Shown here piece after piece: positions 24,761 through 32,434 of a DNA stretch of 46,662 bases. The DNA is taken from contig JAEULB010000027.1 in the NCBI GenBank assembly GCA_016792585.1, positions 1 to 46,662 on the forward strand, read 5' to 3'. Numbering within the stretch: the stretch's first letter is position 1; every line of letters begins with the position of its first letter. The DNA comes from Rhodospirillaceae bacterium (lineage in GTDB: Bacteria; Pseudomonadota; Alphaproteobacteria; SHVZ01). The position numbers and the translations under genes are program-made. The notes under the pieces were generated by a model, which saw nothing but the letters and a program-made list of their open reading frames with translations, did no database searches and was not told the DNA's origin.

Positions 24761-25588
24761 ATGGCCATGACGGCGATCGAGCGGCTCCGGGCGCTGCCGC
24801 TGCTATCGGCGCAGCCGACGATCCGGCCGATCGACGGCGGACGCACCAACGAGAACTTCCGCGTCGAGTCCGGCGGCCGGACCTACTTCGCTCGCGTCGG
24901 CATCGACCTGCCGCATCACGGCATCACCCGCGTCAACGAGATGGCCTGTCATCGCCGCGCCGCCGCCCTCGGCATCGCGCCGGAGGTGGTCCACGGCGCC
25001 GACGGCATCATGGTAACCGCGTTCATCGACGGCCGCACCCTGGTGCAGGGAGAGTCGATCGACGACGCGACGCTTGGGCGGCTGGCGAAGACCCTGCGCC
25101 GGCTCGGCGACGAAGCGGACGCATCCGGGCTTCCCATCTTCGATCCCGTCGCCATCTGCAGACGGGATTTGGCGGCGCTCCCTATCGATGGGCTGTCCGG
25201 GGCGCGGAGGCGCGAAGCCAGCGACATCATCGCTGCCGCGCCCCGGCTGTCGAACCACGCGCTTATTCATGCTGACCTGATCCCGGAGAACGTCATCGTC
25301 TCTGGCGAGCGGGTGATGCTTGTCGATTGGGAATACGCCGGACGCGGCGATCCGGCGGTCGACATCGCCGCCGTGGCTCTCCATTTCGGCCTCGGCGAAC
25401 CGCAGCGGGCGCTCGTCGTCGAGGCGCATGACGGCGTCTCCGCCAAGACGGTCGAGGCGCTGCAGCCCGTCCTGGCCCTGCGCGAAGCGCTCTGGTGCGA
25501 GGTGCAGAAGCGCTTCGCCGGCATTCGCGGCGACCTCGCCGAGTACACCGAGATGTGCTGGCGCCGTCTGGAGGGACGCGCTCGATGA
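24761..25588 (+). CDS. Choline/ethanolamine-kinase-like phosphotransferase
   Basis: About 275 residues of the aminoglycoside-phosphotransferase/choline-kinase (APH) fold. The glycine-rich start GGRTNENFRVESGGRTYFAR, the catalytic loop HADLIPENVIV and the metal motif LVDWEYAGRGDPAVDIA all match LicA/choline-kinase-like members better than antibiotic kinases. It should phosphorylate a small hydroxylated or amino-alcohol compound with ATP in the cytosol. It is tightly linked with the regulator (17 bp downstream) and overlaps the next gene by four bases. Its place next to a phosphodiesterase-like hydrolase suggests action on the alcohol released from a diester, but the substrate is unknown. Confidence 0.75.
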   Translation: MAMTAIERLRALPLLSAQPTIRPIDGGRTNENFRVESGGRTYFARVGIDLPHHGITRVNEMACHRRAAALGIAPEVVHGADGIMVTAFIDGRTLVQGESIDDATLGRLAKTLRRLGDEADASGLPIFDPVAICRRDLAALPIDGLSGARRREASDIIAAAPRLSNHALIHADLIPENVIVSGERVMLVDWEYAGRGDPAVDIAAVALHFGLGEPQRALVVEAHDGVSAKTVEALQPVLALREALWCEVQKRFAGIRGDLAEYTEMCWRRLEGRAR

Positions 25589-26961
25589 GCGGGCGCTACG
25601 ATGTCGCGATCGTCGGCGCCGGGGTCGTCGGCTGCGCCATCGCGCGCGAGCTGTCGCGCTACGAGCTGCGGACGATCCTGATCGAGGCGCGCAGCGATCT
25701 CGGCGACGGCGTCAGCAAGGGCAATTCCGCCGTGCTCTCGACCGGCGCGGATACGCCGTTCGGCAGCCTCGAATGCAAGCTGGTCTCGCGCGGTCATCAG
25801 CGCTATGTCGCCGAGGCGCCGGCGATGGGCCTGCCGATCAAGGCGATCGGCAGCCTGACCGTCGCCTGGAACAACGACGAGCGCCGGATCGTGGAGCAGC
25901 TCCAGGCGGAGACGGTCGCGGCCGGCTTCCACGACGTGGTCGTGGTCGGCGCGGACGAGATCTATCGCCGCGCCCCGCATATCGCGCCGGGTGCCGTCGC
26001 CGCGATGTGGGACCCGGAGGAGGGCATCGTCGACCCGTTCTCCACCCCCTATGCCTATGCGCTCGATGCGGTGACCAACGGCGTCACCTTCCAAGATCGC
26101 TCACCGGTCGAGAAGGCCGAGCGCAACGGCGCGGGCTGGCACCTACACACGCCGCGCGGCGTGGTCGAGGCCGGGATCGTCATCAATTGCGGCGGCCTCG
26201 GCGCGGCGAAGATCGAAGCGCTGGGCGGCTTCTCGGACTTCGTGATGAAGCCGCGACGCGGGCAGTTCCTGGTTTTCGACAAGAGCGCGCGGACGCTGCT
26301 CGACGTCGTGCTCAAGCCGGTGCCGACGCCCCTCTATCGCGGCATCCTCATGACGCCGACGATCTTCGGCAACATTCTCGTCGGCCCGACCAGCGAGGAG
26401 ATCGACGATCCCGACGACTGGCGGGTGACGCAGTCCGGCATCGATGCGCTGCTCGCTGCCGTCCGTCGGCTCCTGCCGCAGCTGCTCGATCACGAGATCA
26501 CGGCAACTTATTGTGGCATCCGGCCGGGGACTGAGCGGCCCGAATACCGGATCATCCCGCGTCCTGACGAGAGGTGGCTGACGGTCGGCGGCATCCGGTC
26601 GACCGGCCTCTCGGGCTCGCTCGGCATCGCCGAGCACGTCGCGGGCCTGGTGGTCGGCGAGATGATCGGGGGTCGGAGAAAGCCCAGTCACACCGTCGTT
26701 TCGGTTCCGAGCCTTGCGGCCGGTGAGCGGCCTTGGCTCAACGGCAAGGCTGCCGATCCAGAGCATTGCGAGATCATGTGCCACTGCGAAGGCATCACGC
26801 TCGGCGAGATCCGTGAGGCGATGGCGTCGCCGCTCGCGCCGCGATCGCTCAAGGCGCTCAAGCGTCGCACCCGCGTCATGTTCGGGCGCTGCCAAGGTTT
26901 CTTCTGCGGCGCGCGGGTCCAGGCGCTGTTCGAGCGCCTTTCCGCTGAGCGTTCGACATGA
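25585..26961 (+). CDS. GlpA-like FAD-dependent oxidoreductase with C-terminal BFD [2Fe-2S] domain
   Basis: A 458-residue flavoprotein. The N-terminal Rossmann motif VAIVGAGVVGCAIA and the DAO fold (to about residue 370) match the glycerol-3-phosphate dehydrogenase/D-amino-acid oxidase family. The C-terminus adds a BFD-like iron-sulfur domain with cysteines C399-x-C401 and C436-x4-C441 (CHCEGIT and GRCQGFFC). This architecture is that of GlpA of the anaerobic glycerol-3-phosphate dehydrogenase and of related two-component oxidases. It starts within the stop of the kinase gene and overlaps the second flavoprotein gene. It probably oxidises a polyol phosphate or an amine, handing electrons to the partner. 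Confidence 0.82.
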   Translation: MSGRYDVAIVGAGVVGCAIARELSRYELRTILIEARSDLGDGVSKGNSAVLSTGADTPFGSLECKLVSRGHQRYVAEAPAMGLPIKAIGSLTVAWNNDERRIVEQLQAETVAAGFHDVVVVGADEIYRRAPHIAPGAVAAMWDPEEGIVDPFSTPYAYALDAVTNGVTFQDRSPVEKAERNGAGWHLHTPRGVVEAGIVINCGGLGAAKIEALGGFSDFVMKPRRGQFLVFDKSARTLLDVVLKPVPTPLYRGILMTPTIFGNILVGPTSEEIDDPDDWRVTQSGIDALLAAVRRLLPQLLDHEITATYCGIRPGTERPEYRIIPRPDERWLTVGGIRSTGLSGSLGIAEHVAGLVVGEMIGGRRKPSHTVVSVPSLAAGERPWLNGKAADPEHCEIMCHCEGITLGEIREAMASPLAPRSLKALKRRTRVMFGRCQGFFCGARVQALFERLSAERST

Positions 26962-28205
26962 TGCCGAGGGACGCCGAGGTCGTCGTCGTCGGTGCGGGAC
27001 CGGCTGGATTGACCACCGCCGCGGCGCTGGCCGAGCGAGGCGTCGAACGCGTCCTGGTCGTCGACCGGGATGACGAGGCCGGCGGGCTGCCGCGGTTCTG
27101 CTCTCATCTCGGCTTCGGTTGGGAGTACACCCATCGACTCGAGACCGGTCCGGGTTTGGTGCGGCGGTTGCTGCGCCGGCTCGACTCGAATGCCGTCACT
27201 CTGCTCACCCGCACCTCGGTCCTCTCGGTGAAACCGGGACCCAAGGTCGAGCTCGTGAGCGGTAGGCACGGCCATATGCATGTCGAACCCCGCGCGGTCG
27301 TACTGGCGACCGGCATCCGCGAACGGCCGCGGAGCGCCCGCCTGGTGCCGGGAAAGCGTCCGGCGCAGGGGATCCTGACCACCGGACAGCTGCAGCAGAT
27401 GGTCGCGCGCGGCGTGCCCGTCGGCGGACGGCGCGCAGTCGTTGTCGGCACCGAGCATGTCGCCTTCTCGATCCTTCTGACGGCTCGCCACGCCGGGCTC
27501 GATGTCGTCGCGATGGTCGGCGCTGAGGATCGCATCATGTCGTACGCGGTGGCGGGCCTGGTCGCACGTACGATGGGGGTGCCGATCCATCTGTCGAGCA
27601 CGGTCGACGACATCCAGGGTGCGGATCGGGTCGAGTCCGTGGCGCTGCGCGGCCCGTCTGGGCAACGTTCCATCGCGTGCGACACTGTGATCTTCAGCGG
27701 CGATTTCATTCCGGACGCGGCACTGATGCCCGGGAGCGGCATTGCCGTCGCCGCTGCGACCTCCGGTCCATCCGTCGACCAGTACGGATGCACCAGCGCA
27801 CCCGGCATATTCGCTGCCGGCAACGTGCTTCGCGCTGTCGAGAGCAGCGGCCTCGCGGCCATCGAAGGCGCGCGTGTCGGCACCAACGTGGCTGCCTATC
27901 TGGAAGGACTACTCGCCTGGCCCGACGTGGGCACATGCATCCGCCTGACAGAGGGTCTCGCCTATATCGTGCCGCAGCGCTGGGTGCCGACCAACGACTC
28001 CGGATACGCGACCCGGTCGCTGCCCATCAGCCTTCGTGCGCTCGCCGATGTGCCGCGTGCCCGTCTTCGCCTGATCGAAAACGGGAAGGAGGTCTGGGCC
28101 GGCCGGGAGATGAAGGTCCTGCGCCATCGCCGCCTCGCCTTGCCTGCGGCGATTCTCGACCGGCTGCGTGGCGGCGACGCGGCGCTTCACCTCGATCCCG
28201 TCTGA
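26958..28205 (+). CDS. Pyridine-nucleotide-disulfide-type flavoprotein, GlpB/opine-oxidase-A-like partner
   Basis: A 415-residue protein with an FAD-binding start VVVVGAGPAGLTTAAAL, a second dinucleotide motif around GRRAVVVGTEHVAFSILL, and a C-terminal block APGIFAAGNVLRAVES that matches NAD(P)/FAD oxidoreductases. It lacks the C-x4-C redox disulfide typical of thioredoxin reductases. Tight overlap with the GlpA-like gene points to a two-flavoprotein dehydrogenase, as in GlpAB or opine/hydrogen-cyanide-type oxidases. The physical partnership is inferred from gene overlap. Confidence 0.8.
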   Translation: MMPRDAEVVVVGAGPAGLTTAAALAERGVERVLVVDRDDEAGGLPRFCSHLGFGWEYTHRLETGPGLVRRLLRRLDSNAVTLLTRTSVLSVKPGPKVELVSGRHGHMHVEPRAVVLATGIRERPRSARLVPGKRPAQGILTTGQLQQMVARGVPVGGRRAVVVGTEHVAFSILLTARHAGLDVVAMVGAEDRIMSYAVAGLVARTMGVPIHLSSTVDDIQGADRVESVALRGPSGQRSIACDTVIFSGDFIPDAALMPGSGIAVAAATSGPSVDQYGCTSAPGIFAAGNVLRAVESSGLAAIEGARVGTNVAAYLEGLLAWPDVGTCIRLTEGLAYIVPQRWVPTNDSGYATRSLPISLRALADVPRARLRLIENGKEVWAGREMKVLRHRRLALPAAILDRLRGGDAALHLDPV

Positions 28206-28231
28206 TCAATTTCCGCCCAGTGAGTCTCTTC

Positions 28232-29032
28232 ATGACACCAGGACACAAGTCAGCTGCCATGGCGCGATGCCCGGCCAAGTTCCTCGACCTTGCAGGGCGG
28301 CTCGCCGATGCCGCAGGTGTCGTATCTCGTCGCTACTTCCGCACCGGCATCGCGGTGATCGAGAAGGTAAATTCCTCGCCGGTGACGATCGCCGACCGAG
28401 AGGCGGAAATGCGCATGCGCAAAATGATCGCGCACGAATATCCCGACCACGGGATCATGGGCGAGGAGCATGGCCTCGACCGGATAGATGCCGAGCATGT
28501 CTGGGTGCTTGATCCCATCGACGGCACCAAGTCGTTCATCTGCGGCGTGCCGCTGTTCGGGACGCTGATCGCGCTGGTTCACCGCGGCGTGCCGATCCTC
28601 GGCATCATCGACCAGCCGGTGATCGGCGAGCGCTGGATCGGAGCGATTGGGCGGCGCACGACCTACCTGGGCAAGACGGCGAAGACCCGGTCCTGCAAGA
28701 GCCTGGACGACGCGACGCTCTTCGCGACCTCGCCCTATATGTTCGGCGATCGGGCGCCGGCCTTCGAGTCGCTCAGGACCTCGGTCAGGCTCACCCGCTA
28801 CGGGACCGACTGCTACGGCTACGGGCAGCTTGCTGCCGGCAACGCCGACATCGTCGTCGAGGGCGGGCTCAAGCCGCACGACTATCTCGCCCAAGTGCCG
28901 ATCATCGAAGGCGCCGGGGGCGTGTTGACCGACTGGGACGGGAAGGCGTTGGGCCTGCACTCGGGCGGACGGATCTGCGGCAGCGGCGATCCGAAGCTTC
29001 ACAAGCTTGCGCTCAGGAAACTGAACGGCTGA
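28232..29032 (+). CDS. Inositol-monophosphatase-superfamily phosphatase, HisN-like
   Basis: About 266 residues (an ATG at 28259 is an alternative start). The metal-binding motifs GEEHG and DPIDGTKSF, together with SSPVTIADREAE, place it in the IMPase superfamily. The remaining sequence (FGTLIALVHRGVPILGIIDQPV) is most like histidinol-phosphatase HisN. The late WD motif reads PHDYLA here. In this operon, without any histidine gene, it more likely removes phosphate from a sugar or polyol phosphate. AccG, the agrocinopine-pathway phosphatase, is a member of the same superfamily. It lies 26 bp after the flavoprotein stop. Confidence 0.82.
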   Translation: MTPGHKSAAMARCPAKFLDLAGRLADAAGVVSRRYFRTGIAVIEKVNSSPVTIADREAEMRMRKMIAHEYPDHGIMGEEHGLDRIDAEHVWVLDPIDGTKSFICGVPLFGTLIALVHRGVPILGIIDQPVIGERWIGAIGRRTTYLGKTAKTRSCKSLDDATLFATSPYMFGDRAPAFESLRTSVRLTRYGTDCYGYGQLAAGNADIVVEGGLKPHDYLAQVPIIEGAGGVLTDWDGKALGLHSGGRICGSGDPKLHKLALRKLNG

Positions 29033-29055
29033 CGGTCGGAAACGGGGACGGGACC

Positions 29056-29742
29056 ATGGACTTCATCATGATGCTGACGCGCAACGACCGGACGGTCGAC
29101 GACGCGGACGAAGTCGTCGATCAAGTGATCGCCTGGGGCGTGAAGCACATCGGCTTCAAGGACATCGGCGTGCCGGTGCCGGTGATGAAGAGCCTCGTCA
29201 GGAAGATCCGGGCGGCCGGGGCGACCTCCTTTCTCGAGGTCGTCAGCACCACTCCGGAGGCGGTCCTGACGTCGCTCTCGGCCGGCAAAGAGCTCGGCGT
29301 GGATTGCATTCTCGGCGGTACGAGCACCGGAGCCGCACGAAAGATCCTCGACGGCCTTAGCGGCTATTTTCCGTTTCCCGGCCTTCCTGTCGGCCATCCG
29401 ACCAAGCTCGGCGGGACACCCGATCTGGTCGCGGAGCATTGCCGTGCCGCCCGTGCCGCCGGCTGTGGCGGCGTCGATCTTCTGGCCTATCGCGCCACCG
29501 ATGCGGATCCGCTCGATCTGGTCCGCGCCGCCCGCGGTGCCCTAAACGGCGGCCGACTGATCATCGCCGGGAGCGTGAAGTCGACAGAACAGATCCATGC
29601 GCTCGCCAAGGCCGGCGCGGACGCCTTCACGATCGGCTCGGCCGCCTTCGATGGATCGTTCTCTCCGTCAAAGGGCTCGCTGCGCGGGCAGATCGCGGAC
29701 ATCCTGGATGCGAGCAGGTCCGCGCCCAAATTCGTGGCGTAG
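29056..29742 (+). CDS. Unrecognised TIM-barrel phosphate-binding protein
   Basis: A 228-residue protein with an (alpha/beta)8 pattern and late phosphate-binding strands: LIIAGSVKSTEQIHALAK and AGADAFTIGSAAFDGSF, as in ribulose-phosphate-binding barrels (NanE, KDPG aldolase, PdxJ and HisA types). The early strand VKHIGFKDIGVP and the middle LEVVSTT are consistent with the fold. I do not recognise a catalytic signature. It is the last gene of the DeoR-led operon, so an epimerase or aldolase step on a sugar phosphate is a reasonable guess. No terminator is obvious behind it. Confidence 0.55.
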   Translation: MDFIMMLTRNDRTVDDADEVVDQVIAWGVKHIGFKDIGVPVPVMKSLVRKIRAAGATSFLEVVSTTPEAVLTSLSAGKELGVDCILGGTSTGAARKILDGLSGYFPFPGLPVGHPTKLGGTPDLVAEHCRAARAAGCGGVDLLAYRATDADPLDLVRAARGALNGGRLIIAGSVKSTEQIHALAKAGADAFTIGSAAFDGSFSPSKGSLRGQIADILDASRSAPKFVA

Positions 29743-29815
29743 AGAGTGACAGTGACCGAAGCGGATCCTGCTTGGCGTCTGCATGGAGAGACTGCATCCA
29801 CCAACGATCATGAGC

Positions 29816-30388
29816 TCACTTCGGCGCTGACTTCACCTCACGGTCCCAGCGCGCGAGCAGGCGGGTGCGCTCGGCGGGAGAGCCGTACTTGCCGAAGTCG
29901 TAGTCGATGAGCTTGGCATCGACGAGCGGCGCGATGTCCGGAGGCAGCGACACGTGCTTGTGCGCCGGCACCTGGTAGGATTTGACGGAGATGCCGATCG
30001 CCTTCGCGTCCTTGCCGAGGAGTCAGTCATAGAACTTCTTCGCCGCCCGCATGTTGCGGCCGCCCTTGATCAGCGACATCGAGCCGACCTCGTAGCCGAT
30101 GCCTTCGCATGGGGCCACCCACTTGACCGGCGCCTTGACGAGGATCGAGACCAGCGCGTCCGACATGAAGACGATGCCAGCCGTTGTCTCGCCCAGCGCC
30201 GTCGCCTTCACCGGAGCACCGCCTGACTTGGTGTACTGGTTGACGTTGATGTGGAGCTTCCGCATGTACTCGAAACCCTTCTCCTCGCTCAAAATCTGCA
30301 CGAGTGTCGCCAGCTTGGTGTAGGCCATGCCCGACGAGTTCGGGTCGGCGACCTGCACCTCGTCCTTGAGCTTTGAGTCGAGTAGGTC
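29816..30388 (-). pseudogene. Decayed Fbp-type extracellular solute-binding protein
   Basis: The frame begins with DLLDSKLKDEVQVADPNSSG at about 30388 and reads through ETTAGIVFMSDAL and KKFYD to an in-frame TGA at 30023-30025, where family members have Trp (KKFYDW). It then continues LLGKDAKAIGISVKSYQVPA to IDYDFGKYGSPAERTRLLARW and stops at 29816. The N-terminal half with the signal peptide is missing. It is therefore a truncated and nonsense-interrupted binding protein of the iron(III)/solute family, similar in type to the intact copy at 41324-42373. No permease or ATPase gene is adjacent. Confidence 0.8.
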
Positions 30389-30471
30389 GCTCGAGCAGCG
30401 GATCTCCCTCATGGCCGCCTGGGCAGGTTCCCTCCGGTGGTTTACGGCGCTACGCGCGGACAGCCCGAAGA

Positions 30472-30525
30472 GCAACGGGGCGGGACGCTGCGCGCAATCG
30501 AGGGCTCCGCGCCCCGCCCCGTTGC
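30472..30525. repeat. Perfect 13-bp GC-rich inverted repeat
   Basis: GCAACGGGGCGGG (30472-30484) is repeated in inverted orientation at 30513-30525 with a 28-bp spacer. RNA from either strand could form a very stable stem, but no T-run follows on either side, so it is not a standard terminator. It may be a REP-like element or the scar of an excised sequence beside the decayed gene. Confidence 0.7.
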
Positions 30526-30645
30526 ACCACCGAGCCAGACAGGCTCAAACCACGAACAGACTCAATCCGCCGATGTGTGAAAGTCGGGGAGCAGGTCAAC
30601 CTTCCTGCAGGCCCGTCATGAGGCCGGTGTCCTAGTTGTGTTTGA

Positions 30646-30710
30646 TTGAGGACAACTCAAGGCTCGTTTCTGTTTAGTCGTTTGACCCCCTGACGGCATC
30701 CGGGGACTGT
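30646..30710 (+). promoter_or_regulatory. LysR box A and promoter of the thiolase-like/CoA-transferase operon
   Basis: Box TTGAG-gacaa-CTCAA (30646-30660) has the T-N11-A dyad of LysR sites. AGTCG follows 30 bp after the box start and a -35 TTGACC at 30682-30687, 36 bp after it. A weak -10 (GACTGT, 30705-30710) lies 17 bp further. The box centre falls near -65 from the inferred start, the classical LysR recognition position. Three other copies share the exact spacing. Confidence 0.78.
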
Positions 30711-30786
30711 GCATCCGACTAACGTCAGGTGGCGGAATGCGCTCTCGGTTGTTCGCTCATCGGTCCGTTGCGCGGCCTCTCCTCGG

Positions 30787-31950
30787 ATGATCAGAGAGGA
30801 TCTTCACAAGGTCGCCGCTGTCGCCGGCGTTGGTCACACCGACTGGGTGGGGGACCACCTGCGGGTGCGCGCTGGCGAGAAGCCGCAGGATTCCTACGGC
30901 TATGGTGCGATCGCCTTCAAGGCCGCGCTCGCCGATGCGGGCATCGATCGTAGCGACATCGACGGGCTGATCGTCGGTCCAACGACGGCGTATGAGCGCG
31001 TGGCCGAAGTGCTGGGGCTCGATGTCCGCTGGGGCGGCGAGGCCGACGCGATGCTGGGCGTGATCCAGGCCTGCATGGCGATCAAGTCGGGTATGGCCGA
31101 GGTGGTGGCGCTCGTCTACGGCAACGACCAGCGCTCGGCGGCGGTCAACTACGGGGGGGCTAATGCGCAAGGTGGCGGTGCCTTCCTAGCCTATGTCTAT
31201 CACGCGCCCTGGGGCTTCACTTCGCAGGGCGCTCTCTATGCCATGATGTTCCGTCGCTACATGGAGCTTAGCGGCCTTACCGAGGCCGAGCTTGGCGAGG
31301 TCGCCGTGGCGCAGCGCCTGGCTTCCAGCCGCAACCCGAACGCGCTCATGCGAAAGCGCATCACGGTCGAAGACTACCTGTCCTCGCCCTACATCTGCGA
31401 GCCGCTGCATCTCTTCGACTATTGTTTGATCAACGACGGCGGTGTGGCGCTGATCGTCGCCGAGGCGTCGCGGGCGCGGAAGATGTCGAAGACGCCGGTG
31501 ATGATCCATGGCGTCGCCCGTTCCGACCTGAATCGCGGCGCCACTAGCCTGGAGCCGCGTCTCGTCGACTTTTACCGGTCGGCGCAGCAGCGCGCCGCTG
31601 AGCAGGTGTTCGGCATGGCAGGCATCGAGCCGGATGACGTCAGCTCGCTCCAGATCTACGACAGCTTCTCCTGCCATATTCCGCTGGCCTTGGAGGGTTA
31701 CGGTTACTGCAAGCCAGGCGAAGTAGGCCGCTTCATGCGCGAGCACGGCATCTCGCTGGCGAAGGGGTTGCCGATCAACACCAGCGGCGGCCACCTCTCC
31801 GAGAGCTACATGCAGGGCTGGAACCACCAGATCGAGGCGGTGCGCCAGGTCCGTGGCGAAGGCGGCGACCGCCAGGTGCCGGATTGCCGCTTCGTGCACT
31901 ACAGCTCCGACGTTGCCGGCAAGGCCGTCTCCATCATGTACGGCAGGTAG
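30787..31950 (+). CDS. Thiolase-like protein lacking the N-terminal catalytic Cys (SCP2/Ltp2 type)
   Basis: The ATG at 30787 gives 387 residues with the natural opening KVAAVAGVGHTDW. The thiolase/SCP-x fold is recognisable (ALADAGIDRSDIDGLIVG, then the YDSFSCHIPLALEGYGYC region). Where thiolases carry the acyl-accepting cysteine (CASG-like), this protein reads GGEADAMLGV, so ordinary thiolysis is unlikely. Proteins of this type paired with a DUF35 OB-fold protein include Ltp2-ChsH2, a retro-aldolase acting on acyl-CoA side chains. The DUF35 gene follows after six bases. It is the first gene of the transcript from LysR box A. Confidence 0.8.
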   Translation: MIREDLHKVAAVAGVGHTDWVGDHLRVRAGEKPQDSYGYGAIAFKAALADAGIDRSDIDGLIVGPTTAYERVAEVLGLDVRWGGEADAMLGVIQACMAIKSGMAEVVALVYGNDQRSAAVNYGGANAQGGGAFLAYVYHAPWGFTSQGALYAMMFRRYMELSGLTEAELGEVAVAQRLASSRNPNALMRKRITVEDYLSSPYICEPLHLFDYCLINDGGVALIVAEASRARKMSKTPVMIHGVARSDLNRGATSLEPRLVDFYRSAQQRAAEQVFGMAGIEPDDVSSLQIYDSFSCHIPLALEGYGYCKPGEVGRFMREHGISLAKGLPINTSGGHLSESYMQGWNHQIEAVRQVRGEGGDRQVPDCRFVHYSSDVAGKAVSIMYGR

Positions 31951-31956
31951 GGCAGC

Positions 31957-32379
31957 GTGGCCACGTCACAGCGGGTGATGACCCATTTCGACAAGCCGAT
32001 GTGGGCTTCGATCGAGCGCGGCAGGCTCGAGCTGCAGGCCTGCCTCGATTGCGGGCAATTCCGCTATCCGCCGGGCCCGGCATGTCCGCATTGCCTGTCG
32101 ATGCAGGCGGAATGGCGAGCGGTCTCCGGCCGCGCCACGATCCTTTCCTGGGTCGTCTTCCACAAAACCTACTTCGACGATCATCCGGCGCCCTACAACG
32201 CGATCGCCGTCCGCCTGGAAGAGGGGCCGATCGTCGTGACCACGCTCGCCGGCGAGCCGCCGCGCGGAAGCTGGATCGGCAAGGAAGTCGAGTTCTGCTA
32301 CGAACTCCACGCCGGCCGCATGCAGCACAAGGCGCGTCTGCGTCACGTGGGCCCGCTTCAAGCGGGAGCCGCGGCATGA
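31957..32379 (+). CDS. DUF35 zinc-ribbon/OB-fold protein, partner of the thiolase-like protein
   Basis: A 140-residue protein with a rubredoxin-like zinc knuckle (CLDCGQFRYPPGPACPHC) followed by an OB-fold (ATILSWVVFHKTYF, then YNAIAVRLEEGPIVVT). DUF35 proteins bind acyl-CoA and stabilise or activate thiolase-superfamily partners. The start is a GTG at 31957, six bases after the preceding stop. A second pair of the same type is encoded at 37126-38672, so two related steps exist in this pathway. Confidence 0.85.
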   Translation: MATSQRVMTHFDKPMWASIERGRLELQACLDCGQFRYPPGPACPHCLSMQAEWRAVSGRATILSWVVFHKTYFDDHPAPYNAIAVRLEEGPIVVTTLAGEPPRGSWIGKEVEFCYELHAGRMQHKARLRHVGPLQAGAAA

Positions 32380-32434
32380 GACGGATCGGCCGAGACCGCC
32401 CGCGGCGGATGCGTGAGCAGGGGAATTCGAGCGC

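Larger units (their letters stand above)
30389..30786. other. Non-coding stretch between the decayed SBP and the thiolase-like gene
   Basis: About 400 bp without a supportable gene. It contains a perfect 13-bp inverted repeat (30472-30525) and a LysR-type box with promoter (30646-30710), described separately. Short open frames here have no recognisable domain and weak coding character. Confidence 0.6.

Noticed and set aside
28232..29032. Naming the IMPase-family gene hisN for histidine biosynthesis
   Set aside because: No histidine gene is nearby and it sits in a DeoR-led catabolic operon, so the family resemblance does not fix the substrate.
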